From Corylus avellana (Eukaryota > Streptophyta > Magnoliopsida > Fagales > Betulaceae), in contig NC_081544.1 in NCBI RefSeq assembly GCF_901000735.1, positions 36,407,235 through 36,471,234 on the forward strand: a DNA stretch of 64,000 nucleotides, read 5' to 3'. The notes beneath the pieces are model-generated. The model was not told where the DNA came from, did not search any database, and worked only from the letters and a program-made list of their open reading frames with translations. The position numbers and the translations under genes are program-made. Position 1 is the first letter of the stretch; each line of letters starts with the position of its first letter. This document shows, in pieces, positions 37,835 to 50,103 of this stretch.

Positions 37835-39364
37835 GATATGAAAATCACTTTTGAAGCCCAAGGGGAGATGGCAACCTCCCGGTTCATGTTGAATGTCTTT
37901 TTTGTCCTTTTCTTTGCATTATAAGCATTTTATCCCGTTGATGACAAAGATGTTAAATCAAAAAAGATGCGGACGTATTTATTACAGATATAACGAGTTT
38001 AGTTTTTTATATACGCTCAGATAATCTTGTCATTTAACAAAAGAATGCCATCTCCAATATTTTCTATCACACACTTTTTTTCTTTTTCTTTTTCTTTTTT
38101 TCATTTCTCTAAATAAACAAAGTATATATATATATAAACAAATTTGTTTTTATTTTTCTAGTTAAAAAAAAATTTAAACTTCATTTTATCTTTATATCAC
38201 ATCAATAACTTCTTATAACTATTCAAACAAAAAACTCAAACAAAACTCTGAAAATTCTAATAATCATAACTCATAAGGATATACGAAACATGTCCATAAA
38301 AAAAAAAATTAAAAAAAAAAATCAAGACTAGTAGTGACCTTTACACATGAGTGAGGAGGCTATTATTTTTTGTACATATATCTCACTGTCTCACCATCAT
38401 GTGAGGTGTGAGAACCACCAAAAATTGTAGCAAGAATTTCCATCAATCATCACCCAAAATTAGAAGAAGTTAGAACAGTCAGGGACTAAGAGTCGGATTG
38501 CAATTCACATTACACTATGTCTCCAACGACCTATTTTTAATCATTTGGGATGGTGTACTTAAATTTGTGATTACATAAGTCATTTGAAATTATATAAAGT
38601 CAATAACTAAATTTACGATCTTCACCCACTTTTTTTAGGGTGGTCGCAGCCATCGGCCTTTAAAGGTTTAATGAATGTGGCCAATTAGACGACTAACGTC
38701 ATAACTCTCGCCTTAAATGAATAGTTTCTAACCATTGAAATCTAGTATTTTCATTTATTTTTTTTTTTAAAAAAAAACACTTCTCATCTCTCAAACCAAA
38801 AACAAAAAATATTTTTCAAAACCATCATCAAATTTTTTGTAATTGTTTTTTATTTTTATTTTTTTGAAATAGTTCAAGTGACGACAAAGCCATCAAAAAT
38901 GGGAACAATGACACTTCCAAATTTATAAGATGTTGCATGTAAAAACATCTTGAGACACATTGATAATCCTACAATTTTTTATTTGTGTATGTTAGAAAGA
39001 TGTGCTCCAAATAAGATTGAGCATATCATTTTTCCGTGATTTATATAATAAGTCTTATGCTGATGGCTTCACCTTCTACCTAATTTATATGGAGGATTCT
39101 TATGGAGAAATGAGGACTTGAAAAATAATGATCTTACGCATAAGTAGGGACAAACCCAGGGAGGGGGAGGCCCCCAACCCCCAAATTTTATTAACAAAAA
39201 TAATCATAATTTTTTTACTTTATTATGATATTGGCCACTCAAAAAAAAAAAAAAAAAAAAAAAAATCAATTCATGCAGTCCCGTCCCCATATTAAATTCC
39301 TAATTTTGTTTTTTGAAGTGTATTAAATTCCTAATTCGTATAGAGAAATGACTACAACTACTAC

Positions 39365-39395
<31 letters not shown>

Positions 39396-39416
39396 CTTTT
39401 TTTTTTTTTTTTTTGT

Positions 39417-39516
39417 NNNNNNNNNNNNNNNNNNNNNNNNNNNNNNNNNNNNNNNNNNNNNNNNNNNNNNNNNNNNNNNNNNNNNNNNNNNNNNNNNNNN
39501 NNNNNNNNNNNNNNNN
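39417..39516. other. Assembly gap 1 (100 N)
   Basis: Exactly 100 N, a conventional placeholder for a scaffold gap of unknown size. The sequences on both sides overlap (copy A on the left, copy B on the right). Confidence 0.99.
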
Positions 39517-40278
39517 TTTGTTTTAGTATATTTACTGGCTTAATACTATTCGGCTATTGACCCTTAACCCCTGATTAGGGTTTTTTTGATATAATTTATT
39601 AGGGTTATTATCTTTTAATCCTCCATTAAATGGGATTTTCTTCCTCGTTTTGGACATGATATATTAAAACCCAAATTCATAATCTAATTAAAATACCTTT
39701 GTTGAGCACAAAACCATGTAAGGTCAATTTTCTTTTGGATTATAATTTTGGTTTATAGCATTTTTTTCGGCTACCTTTTTTTCCGGGTATATTCACATAT
39801 ACTTTTCTCATGGCGATGTTTGGTCAATTTGTTAATATTCGAAATTTGAAACGTTCAAAGGGTAGTGTGATTTTGATATTGGATATTTTGTTTGTGTTGT
39901 GATAATAAATAAAAAGATGCCGTTGAATATTATAATCCAAGTATTAACTTGTTTCTCCAAATCGTGGTTAGTCACAAACCAGGGTGTGTCAGACTTAAAC
40001 CAAGTTGATAAGGGCATCCTACCCTACCACTAAGTAAAAATTTTCTCCACCTCTGCTTTCCTTCTCAACCTCTCTTATCCCATTGAATCATTTCCTCTAA
40101 TCTTTGCTTAATGGCTAATGCTTATGGATGGCCCTTTCCATTAAAGCCACTTTTTTCTTGTTTGGACTTTGCCCAAATTATTGATGAGGGTACCACTGCT
40201 CTCCCTAGCATATAAAAACATCAACATCCCAAGGCACAACAAATCCCTTTCTTTTTTTCTTTTTTTTTTCTTGGGTTT

Positions 40279-40313
<35 letters not shown>

Positions 40314-40759
40314 GAGGCTCTAAATTTCTTGTTAATAATTAGCCCAAAGTTTGATTATAATAATATTTGGCCAAGGTTTATTATATCCTAATCGGAAGGT
40401 TACAAAGATGACTTTGGAAGCACATGTGTCATGAGGGGTTTGTGACTTGAGGGGTTAGTACGGGGTCATATTCTCCTTGTGATCCGGTGGGGACCGAGGT
40501 GTGATGCCATATCGTCTGGGCTTTGCCAAATCTTATTTATACTTCTTCAGTTTTTTTTCTTTTTTCTTTAATTGTTATTAACCTTGTATGATCTAGACTT
40601 CAATAATTTGTTCTAATACCATTATCATTTATTTTAAAATATTAAATTAATAAAAATTGTAAATTTAATTATTTAATTAATATGTTAACAACCTCTCTTA
40701 AGTAGACTCTACCATGTATCTATATTTATGAATACTACTTAGATTAGCTACTTTCACTT

Positions 40760-40763
<4 letters not shown>

Positions 40764-40790
<27 letters not shown>

Positions 40791-40885
40791 ACATGTCTGC
40801 ACAAGAAGGAGGAGGGGGAATTTGAATTAGTGACCTCTACTTCATAAAGCATGGTCCACAGCCGATTGAGCTGCCCATTGTGGAC
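40764..40885 (-). mobile_element. tRNA-derived SINE with TSD (copy B)
   Basis: The intact version of the element disturbed at 35419-35529. It is flanked by actttcacttta(ta) at 40750-40763 and 40886-40899. The complement begins tgtccacaatgggcagctcaatcgg and ends acatgtcaacaaa followed by (AT)n. The perfect flanking repeat supports retroposition. Confidence 0.85.
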
Positions 40886-43082
40886 ACTTTCACTTTATAA
40901 TTTGAGTAATTTTGGATGTTCACAAAATCTTATGAATTTTGATTAAATTATATGTTAGTCATTATTTCTAGTTGATTTTTTTTTTTTTTTTTTACATAAT
41001 AATTAACAAAAACCTAATGATTCGGCACATCCGGTCTTTTGTTTGTTATGTTGGTTTTAGAAGTAAACCTCGTCCAAAAAGCTTTATCTAGGTCAAGCTG
41101 TAAGATCAACTATAAAATTTATTATGCAATATTTCTAAAAGAATTTTCCTTATTTTATAATTTTTTTTTTTTTAAAAAAAAAAAAAGTTACAAAATAGGG
41201 TATTTCTAAATGGAAGAAGAATAGGAGACCCATTAAGAAAACTAACATAAGGTGAGAAGAAGCCACCTTAACTAACAAATGTGCTAAAAAATTAACACTT
41301 TCAAAAAACTTTCGAAAGGCAAGAGAAAATGAAAGAGTTGAAACCCACAGCAAAGTGGTCTTCTATAGGATCATGACACATACATTTTAACTTTTAAGTA
41401 ACATATCTATTTTCTTAAAAATCACTAACCTCAATTAAGGTAGAGGTAGTGATGTTTTAGGTCATTAGCTATAGGGAGAAAAAATCATCACACCTGTACA
41501 AATTAACGACTAAACTCATCACATGTGTACCCAACACTAAAGGGTTATTGACCTCTATATTTACCATCATATTTTCTACAAGCATGCTACTATCACATTC
41601 CATTTTAAGGTTCAAAATATTAAATTACCACTTCTTAAACTCATAGAAAATGTTTGATCAAATCATTTAAGGGTAGAGTCTACATATCCCCTCAAACTAC
41701 CATGCAATTGACAATGTCTCTCCTCTCAAACTACCATAATTTGTCAATGTCCCCCTTAATGACGAAAATACCCTTAAAATAAAAATTTTAAAAAAAAAAC
41801 TAAAAAAAAAAAATCAGGGTATGGAATTTAATTATTTTTTTTTTTCAAATTTATTGGAATATTTTTTGCCTTATTGAAAAAAATTTATAGTCATTTTTGT
41901 CTTTTTGTTAGCTTTGAGGGAGTATGTGGACTTTTTCCAATAATTTAATTCATATTTAAGCATCCTTCCTCACATATGAGCTCAAACTTTCTTTTAATAA
42001 GTGGGACCCAATATATGAAATATTTAATTAAAATTGAAGGCATGGAAACAAGATTTAAATCTATGATATTTGCTCTAATACTATGTTAAATTATTAATAG
42101 TCCAAAAAGCTCAAACTCATAGGAAATAGTTTAATTATTTAAGTAATATTAGGAACACAATGTTTATTTAAAAATTAACATTTAAATTATATAAACACAA
42201 TGTTTGAAATTTCTGTTTTTTTTTTTTTTCTTCTTCTTCTTCTTTATATTCGAAACTTCTAATGGTTATTACAGAAATAGTAATGTCATATGTAGGACTC
42301 GTGTCTTTCTTTTATCCTCATAAATATGGTGTAACTTTTAAAATTTTCATTAATTCAAAATTCAATAATAATTCATTACTCTTATAAAAATTCAAAGTAC
42401 ATATATTGTTAGTCAACTGCTATAAAATGGCAATTTTGTCTATATTTTTAAAAGAACATAATGAATGTCTTACACACTAGAATCTAGATGGCTAAGATAT
42501 TTGCATTATTACAAGATTATAAACTTCTATATTCATCCGATTTTCAATATATATATATATTCCTCCTTGTCTGTAAGGGTTACTTTAGGAATTGATGGGG
42601 GGCTAAGATTATAAATCCCTTGGGCTGATTGGTTTGGTGAAAGAAAAAAGAGTAATGATATAATAAAGAGATTATTTAGAAGAAAAAAAAATTATAATTA
42701 TTATTATAATAATTAGGCAGCTTACATCATAGCAAATACATGCAACCGATGGAGTGTCTTCTAGCTAGTAAGCAAAAGAACACCTACCCACGCCACGCAT
42801 GGCCTTCAATGTTGTTTTCTACTTAAAAACATTTTTCAAATGCTGAAGTAGGTGTCGATAATAAGAAAGAGCCAACTTCGTTCGTAGTCACCAGGAGCCC
42901 TACATTTGAGGAAGAGGTGATATATATATACGGGTTCCGTTAAAAAAAGAGTCAGCTTTCGTATTCTGATTGTGCTTTCCGTAACTCCGTTTGACAACTG
43001 TGACGGCAAAAGCTACTGAGTTGCACGCGCCTCCAAAGAATTATGTGCTAATATTTTAAGGGAATTATGATATGAAAATCAC

Positions 43083-43197
43083 CCTTTTTTTTTTTAATAA
43101 ATTTTTTATGTTTGCACAAGAAAGGAGAGGGATTCGAACTAAGTAATATCCGATTTATTAGGTGTAATCTTAACCGATTGAATTATCTCTTGGGGAC
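43083..43197 (-). mobile_element. tRNA-derived SINE with 14-bp TSD (copy B)
   Basis: The copy-B counterpart of the element at 37720-37834, flanked by the same gatatgaaaatcac direct repeat at 43069-43082 and 43198-43211. Confidence 0.88.
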
Positions 43198-44727
43198 GAT
43201 ATGAAAATCACTTTTGAAGCCCAAGGGGAGATGGCAACCTCCCGGTTCATGTTGAATGTCTTTTTTGTCCTTTTCTTTGCATTATAAGCATTTTATCCCG
43301 TTGATGACAAAGATGTTAAATCAAAAAAGATGCGGACGTATTTATTACAGATATAACGAGTTTAGTTTTTTATATACGCTCAGATAATCTTGTCATTTAA
43401 CAAAAGAATGCCATCTCCAATATTTTCTATCACACACTTTTTTTCTTTTTCTTTTTCTTTTTTTCATTTCTCTAAATAAACAAAGTATATATATATATAA
43501 ACAAATTTGTTTTTATTTTTCTAGTTAAAAAAAAATTTAAACTTCATTTTATCTTTATATCACATCAATAACTTCTTATAACTATTCAAACAAAAAACTC
43601 AAACAAAACTCTGAAAATTCTAATAATCATAACTCATAAGGATATACGAAACATGTCCATAAAAAAAAAAATTAAAAAAAAAAATCAAGACTAGTAGTGA
43701 CCTTTACACATGAGTGAGGAGGCTATTATTTTTTGTACATATATCTCACTGTCTCACCATCATGTGAGGTGTGAGAACCACCAAAAATTGTAGCAAGAAT
43801 TTCCATCAATCATCACCCAAAATTAGAAGAAGTTAGAACAGTCAGGGACTAAGAGTCGGATTGCAATTCACATTACACTATGTCTCCAACGACCTATTTT
43901 TAATCATTTGGGATGGTGTACTTAAATTTGTGATTACATAAGTCATTTGAAATTATATAAAGTCAATAACTAAATTTACGATCTTCACCCACTTTTTTTA
44001 GGGTGGTCGCAGCCATCGGCCTTTAAAGGTTTAATGAATGTGGCCAATTAGACGACTAACGTCATAACTCTCGCCTTAAATGAATAGTTTCTAACCATTG
44101 AAATCTAGTATTTTCATTTATTTTTTTTTTTAAAAAAAAACACTTCTCATCTCTCAAACCAAAAACAAAAAATATTTTTCAAAACCATCATCAAATTTTT
44201 TGTAATTGTTTTTTATTTTTATTTTTTTGAAATAGTTCAAGTGACGACAAAGCCATCAAAAATGGGAACAATGACACTTCCAAATTTATAAGATGTTGCA
44301 TGTAAAAACATCTTGAGACACATTGATAATCCTACAATTTTTTATTTGTGTATGTTAGAAAGATGTGCTCCAAATAAGATTGAGCATATCATTTTTCCGT
44401 GATTTATATAATAAGTCTTATGCTGATGGCTTCACCTTCTACCTAATTTATATGGAGGATTCTTATGGAGAAATGAGGACTTGAAAAATAATGATCTTAC
44501 GCATAAGTAGGGACAAACCCAGGGAGGGGGAGGCCCCCAACCCCCAAATTTTATTAACAAAAATAATCATAATTTTTTTACTTTATTATGATATTGGCCA
44601 CTCAAAAAAAAAAAAAAAAAAAAAAAAATCAATTCATGCAGTCCCGTCCCCATATTAAATTCCTAATTTTGTTTTTTGAAGTGTATTAAATTCCTAATTC
44701 GTATAGAGAAATGACTACAACTACTAC

Positions 44728-44758
<31 letters not shown>

Positions 44759-45439
44759 CTTTTTTTTTTTTTTTTTTGTAAATTAGAAATGACTACTTGA
44801 GTCGGAGCTTATTGCTTATGTTCCCTTACTACATAAGACTTGATTTTTCAAAAATTTAAGAAATTTATAAAAAAATAAAAAATAAAATAAAAAAGAAGGT
44901 CAGAATATAAAAATCTCCTTTTTTTTTTTAAATTTTAATTTTTTATGGAAAAAACTCAAACTTAAAGTTATTGGTTAGTTAATATCTGCCCATATGAGTA
45001 TAAGAATCGTGTAAGGATGGAAAAGTAAGAAACAGATGGAAAGTAAGAAACAGATGGCCATCTTTACGAGGATGTCCTACCCTTACCCTATATCTAAGAT
45101 TGAGGTTTTCCTTTTCTCTTACGCATAATTGCGTTTTAGCTTTCTTAATCACCCACTTGATCTTCGGATCTTAGTTTGGACTTAAGTGGCAGACAAAGAC
45201 TAATATGTGTTTTACAGCTAGTTTAGGTGATTGATTGCCCATTGGTATGTCCTTTGACCTTTGCCCGCTTAACAGAGACGGTGAGGATTTATACCTTTCT
45301 CACCACAGCTCAACCGTTTTCATATGCATTTCTAATTAAACCCCTTCCGGGAGTGAGGGATCAAGCTACGTCTATGTCACGTGCTCCATTCCATTTGCAT
45401 GAGGGGAATAGAATAATAATAGCATGTAAATGAAAAGAG

Positions 45440-45534
45440 GTAAATGCTACACATTTTTACTTTTATACTCCTTTTAAAATTACTCTCACACCTAAAGGAG
45501 TGAGAGTGAAAATGTGGGAGTGTGTAGAATTACT
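45440..45534. mobile_element. Small foldback (MITE-like) element, copy B
   Basis: The left arm gtaaatgctacacatttttactttt and the right arm ending gagtgtgtagaattact are imperfect inverted repeats that meet at cctaaaggag, so the whole 95 bp can fold into a hairpin. The terminal gtaaatgctaca resembles the end of the 22500-22680 element. No clear target duplication is visible. Confidence 0.55.
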
Positions 45535-46033
45535 CATGCTATAGAAATATAAAAACTTTTGATTTCAACTTTTACTCACCGTTAATGCCTTTTAGGTTTT
45601 AAAAGGGCTATACATTTTTACCACTAAAAAATGCTACAAGTCCGTTTTATACATTCCGCATGTGTTAATGTGACAATCACATTAAAGTGTTGTATTAACC
45701 ATAAAATGATTTGCATTTAAAGGTATTTGATGATTAACCACCAGATCTCACTCAGAGGGGGTAACCCGTCAGCTACAGACTACCCATGGGAGTGGCCGTC
45801 TAACCATCCCTCAGTAACGGCACAAAGTCATTTTGTGCAATTTTTTTGGGACTGACAGTATAAGATCAATTTTTGACATTCACGGCCCTTTTTTTTTTTT
45901 TTTTGTGTGTGAGATACTCAAGGCTTTCTTTGTTAAATTATTATCTTTCTCACTTTGATTTTTTGTTTTCAGAACAAAAATATTAGCAAGTAACCTAAAG
46001 CACAAAACACTCAAAAATTATTTTTACTTTTAT

Positions 46034-46133
46034 NNNNNNNNNNNNNNNNNNNNNNNNNNNNNNNNNNNNNNNNNNNNNNNNNNNNNNNNNNNNNNNNNNN
46101 NNNNNNNNNNNNNNNNNNNNNNNNNNNNNNNNN
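46034..46133. other. Assembly gap 2 (100 N)
   Basis: Exactly 100 N. The left side is copy B and the right side is copy C of the same sequence, again an overlap across the gap. Confidence 0.99.
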
Positions 46134-46712
46134 ATTCATTATGTTCTTTTAAAAATATAGACAAAATTGCCATTTTATATATATATATTCCTCCTTGTCT
46201 GTAAGGGTTACTTTAGGAATTGATGGGGGGCTAAGATTATAAATCCCTTGGGCTGATTGGTTTGGTGAAAGAAAAAAGAGTAATGATATAATAAAGAGAT
46301 TATTTAGAAAAAAAAAAAAATTATAATTATTATTATAATAATTAGGCAGCTTACATCATAGCAAATACATGCAACCGATGAAGTGTCTTCTAGCTAGTAA
46401 GCAAAAGAACACCTACCCACGCCACGCATGGCCTTCAATGTTGTTTTCTACTTAAAAACATTTTTCAAATGCTGAAGTAGGTGTCGATAATAAGAAAGAG
46501 CCAACTTCGTTCGTAGTCACCAGGAGCCCTACATTTGAGGAAGGAGGTGATATATATATACGGGTTCCGTTAAAAAAAGAGTCAGCTTTCGTATTGTGAT
46601 TGTGCTTTCCGTAACTCCGTTTGACAACTGTGACGGCAAAAGCTACTGAGTTGCACGCGCCTCCAAAGAATTATGTGCTAATATTTTAAGGGAATTATGA
46701 TATGAAAATCAC

Positions 46713-46827
46713 CCTTTTTTTTTTTAATAAATTTTTTATGTTTGCACAAGAAAGGAGAGGGATTCGAACTAAGTAATATCCGATTTATTAGGTGTAATCT
46801 TAACCGATTGAATTATCTCTTGGGGAC
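46713..46827 (-). mobile_element. tRNA-derived SINE with 14-bp TSD (copy C)
   Basis: The copy-C counterpart of the element at 37720-37834, with gatatgaaaatcac at 46699-46712 and 46828-46841. Confidence 0.88.
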
Positions 46828-48357
46828 GATATGAAAATCACTTTTGAAGCCCAAGGGGAGATGGCAACCTCCCGGTTCATGTTGAATGTCTTTTTTGTCC
46901 TTTTCTTTGCATTATAAGCATTTTATCCCGTTGATGACAAAGATGTTAAATCAAAAAAGATGCGGACGTATTTATTACAGATATAACGAGTTTAGTTTTT
47001 TATATACGCTCAGATAATCTTGTCATTTAACAAAAGAATGCCATCTCCAATATTTTCTATCACACACTTTTTTTCTTTTTCTTTTTCTTTTTTTCATTTC
47101 TCTAAATAAACAAAGTATATATATATATAAACAAATTTGTTTTTATTTTTCTAGTTAAAAAAAAATTTAAACTTCATTTTATCTTTATATCACATCAATA
47201 ACTTCTTATAACTATTCAAACAAAAAACTCAAACAAAACTCTGAAAATTCTAATAATCATAACTCATAAGGATATACGAAACATGTCCATAAAAAAAAAA
47301 ATTAAAAAAAAAAATCAAGACTAGTAGTGACCTTTACACATGAGTGAGGAGGCTATTATTTTTTGTACATATATCTCACTGTCTCACCATCATGTGAGGT
47401 GTGAGAACCACCAAAAATTGTAGCAAGAATTTCCATCAATCATCACCCAAAATTAGAAGAAGTTAGAACAGTCAGGGACTAAGAGTCGGATTGCAATTCA
47501 CATTACACTATGTCTCCAACGACCTATTTTTAATCATTTGGGATGGTGTACTTAAATTTGTGATTACATAAGTCATTTGAAATTATATAAAGTCAATAAC
47601 TAAATTTACGATCTTCACCCACTTTTTTTAGGGTGGTCGCAGCCATCGGCCTTTAAAGGTTTAATGAATGTGGCCAATTAGACGACTAACGTCATAACTC
47701 TCGCCTTAAATGAATAGTTTCTAACCATTGAAATCTAGTATTTTCATTTATTTTTTTTTTTAAAAAAAAACACTTCTCATCTCTCAAACCAAAAACAAAA
47801 AATATTTTTCAAAACCATCATCAAATTTTTTGTAATTGTTTTTTATTTTTATTTTTTTGAAATAGTTCAAGTGACGACAAAGCCATCAAAAATGGGAACA
47901 ATGACACTTCCAAATTTATAAGATGTTGCATGTAAAAACATCTTGAGACACATTGATAATCCTACAATTTTTTATTTGTGTATGTTAGAAAGATGTGCTC
48001 CAAATAAGATTGAGCATATCATTTTTCCGTGATTTATATAATAAGTCTTATGCTGATGGCTTCACCTTCTACCTAATTTATATGGAGGATTCTTATGGAG
48101 AAATGAGGACTTGAAAAATAATGATCTTACGCATAAGTAGGGACAAACCCAGGGAGGGGGAGGCCCCCAACCCCCAAATTTTATTAACAAAAATAATCAT
48201 AATTTTTTTACTTTATTATGATATTGGCCACTCAAAAAAAAAAAAAAAAAAAAAAAAATCAATTCATGCAGTCCCGTCCCCATATTAAATTCCTAATTTT
48301 GTTTTTTGAAGTGTATTAAATTCCTAATTCGTATAGAGAAATGACTACAACTACTAC

Positions 48358-48388
<31 letters not shown>

Positions 48389-49102
48389 CTTTTTTTTTTT
48401 TTTTTTTGTAAATTAGAAATGACTACTTGAGTCGGAGCTTATTGCTTATGTTCCCTTACTACATAAGACTTGATTTTTCAAAAATTTAAGAAATTTATAA
48501 AAAAATAAAAAATAAAATAAAAAAGGAGGTCAGAATATAAAAATCTCCATTTTTTTTTTAATTTTAATTTTTTATGGAAAAAACTCAAACTTAAAGTTAT
48601 TGGTTAGTTAATATCTGCCCATATGAGTATAAGAATCGTGTAAATGAAGTTGTGTTTGATAAGTATTGATTTGGTCTTTGTTAGAAAGAGTAATAGGATG
48701 GAAAAGTAAGAAACAGATGGCCATCTTTACGAGGATGTCCTACCCTTACCCTATATCTAAGATTGAGGTTTTCCTTTTCTCTTACGCATAATTGCGTTTT
48801 AGCTTTCTTAATCACCCACTTGATCTTCGGATCTTAGTTTGGACTTAAGTGGCAGACAAAGACTAATATGTGTTTTACAGCTAGTTTAGGTGATTGATTG
48901 CCCATTGGTATGTCCTTTGACCTTTGCCCGCTTAACAGAGACGGTGAGGATTTATACCTTTCTCACCACAGCTCAACCGTTTTCATATGCATTTCTAATT
49001 AAACCCCTTCCGGGAGTGAGGGATCAAGCTACGTCTATGTCACGTGCTCCATTCCATTTGCATGAGGGGAATAGAATAATAATAGCATGTAAATGAAAAG
49101 AG

Positions 49103-49197
49103 GTAAATGCTACACATTTTTACTTTTATACTCCTTTTAAAATTACTCTCACACCTAAAGGAGTGAGAGTGAAAATGTGGGAGTGTGTAGAATTACT
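49103..49197. mobile_element. Small foldback (MITE-like) element, copy C
   Basis: Counterpart of 45440-45534 with the same inverted arms. It is followed at about 49293 by the aatgctacaagtccgt motif shared with the Mutator-like MITE at 22500. Confidence 0.55.
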
Positions 49198-50026
49198 CAT
49201 GCTATAGAAATATAAAAACTTTTGATTTCAACTTTTACTCACCGTTAATGTCTTTTAGGTTTTAAAAGGGCTATACATTTTTACCACTAAAAAATGCTAC
49301 AAGTCCGTTTTATACATTCCGCATGTGTTAATGTGATAATCACATTAAAGTGCTGTATTAACCATAAAATGATTTGCATTCAAAGGTATTTGATGATTAA
49401 CCACCAGATCTCACTCATAGGGGGTAACCCGTCAGCTACAGACTACCCATGGGAGTGGCCGTCTAACCACCCCTCAGTAACGGCACAAAGTCATTTTGTG
49501 CAATTTTTTTGGGACTGACAGTATAAGATCAATTTTTGACATTCACGGCCTTTTTTTTTTTTTTTTTTTGTGTGAGATACTCAAGGCTTTCTTTGTTAAA
49601 TTATTATCTTTCTCACTTTGATTTTTTGTTTTCAGAACAAAAATATTAGCAAGTAACCTAAAGCACAAAACACTCAAAAATTATTTTTACTTTTATGTCA
49701 CATCAGTAATTCCCACAAAAAAAAAAAAAAAAAGTATCATCCAAATGTTAAGAGCCTTGAACCATGAAGAATCAAGTAAAAATTATGTGATACAATTTTA
49801 TTTTTAGGACAGATCCGACAACCAAAACCAGCAAAATGTCACAATAAGCATCTAAAAATATTGAGAAATGCTTGGTTGTAATAAAAAGTCCATCTTTTAG
49901 CCATTTTAATTATAGGTGACATGACCCATTTTTTTTTTTATTGTTTAAAATTTATTAATTTTAAAATCAAAATTAAAATGATAAAAATTAAAAAATAAAA
50001 AGGAGTGGTTGGCAACCCCAATTGAG

Positions 50027-50103
50027 CCATGGGGTGGCCAAACCACCCCCATGGGCCGATTGGAGGTGGATGCCCTTGGGGGTGGCCGATCCACCCCCAA
50101 GGG
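50027..50103. repeat. Two adjacent GC-rich perfect hairpins
   Basis: 50073-50103 has 13-bp perfect arms (cccttgggggtgg, ccgat loop, ccacccccaaggg). 50027-50054 is a similar near-perfect palindrome around ggccaaacc. A third gggtttggccaatccaccccc follows near 50149. The GC content contrasts sharply with the AT-rich flanks. It is probably a fragment of a repeat family, with related motifs at 5567-5690. The region lies just downstream of the SUVH4 stop codon. Confidence 0.7.

Larger units (their letters stand above)
33987..39416. repeat. Duplicated intergenic block, copy A
   Basis: This 5.4 kb reappears, with very few substitutions, as 39517-44779 directly across the 100-N gap. It holds no gene I can support. 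It contains a CT microsatellite (about 34752-34780), two tRNA-derived SINEs, (AT)n and (TTC)n tracts, and T/A homopolymers. It differs from copy B by an extra segment of about 200 bp at 35213-35417 and by homopolymer lengths. The copy ends in a (TTC)n/poly-T tract at the gap. Confidence 0.92.
39517..46033. repeat. Duplicated intergenic block, copy B
   Basis: 39517-44779 repeats copy A. 42561-46033 is repeated again by copy C (46189-49696). Between 44700 and 46033 it carries a 68-residue open frame (45227-45433) conserved only because the block is duplicated, a foldback element (45440-45534), and an aatgctacaagtccgt motif (about 45629). Compared with copy C it lacks about 50 bp after gaatcgtgtaa (about 45015) and has a short tandem duplication of gaaagtaagaaacagatg. 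No gene was recognised. Confidence 0.92.
46134..49696. repeat. Duplicated intergenic block, copy C
   Basis: 46189-49696 matches 42561-46033 (copy B) and, in its first part, copy A from about 37194. The first 45 bp (46134-46178) are the reverse complement of 42422-42466, joined through an (AT)n tract. It then continues beyond the end of copy B into unique sequence leading to SUVH4. No gene was recognised. It contains the SINE at 46713-46827 and the foldback at 49103-49197. Confidence 0.92.

Noticed and set aside
45227..45433. 68-residue open frame, also present unchanged at 48890-49096
   Set aside because: Its conservation is explained by the duplicated block. No domain, intron structure or family was recognised, and the surroundings are non-coding repeat DNA.
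33987..49696. A genuine triplication of a 3.5-5.4-kb locus
   Set aside because: Each copy boundary coincides with a 100-N gap, and the differences look allelic. An assembly artefact is more economical, although long reads would be needed to exclude real duplication.
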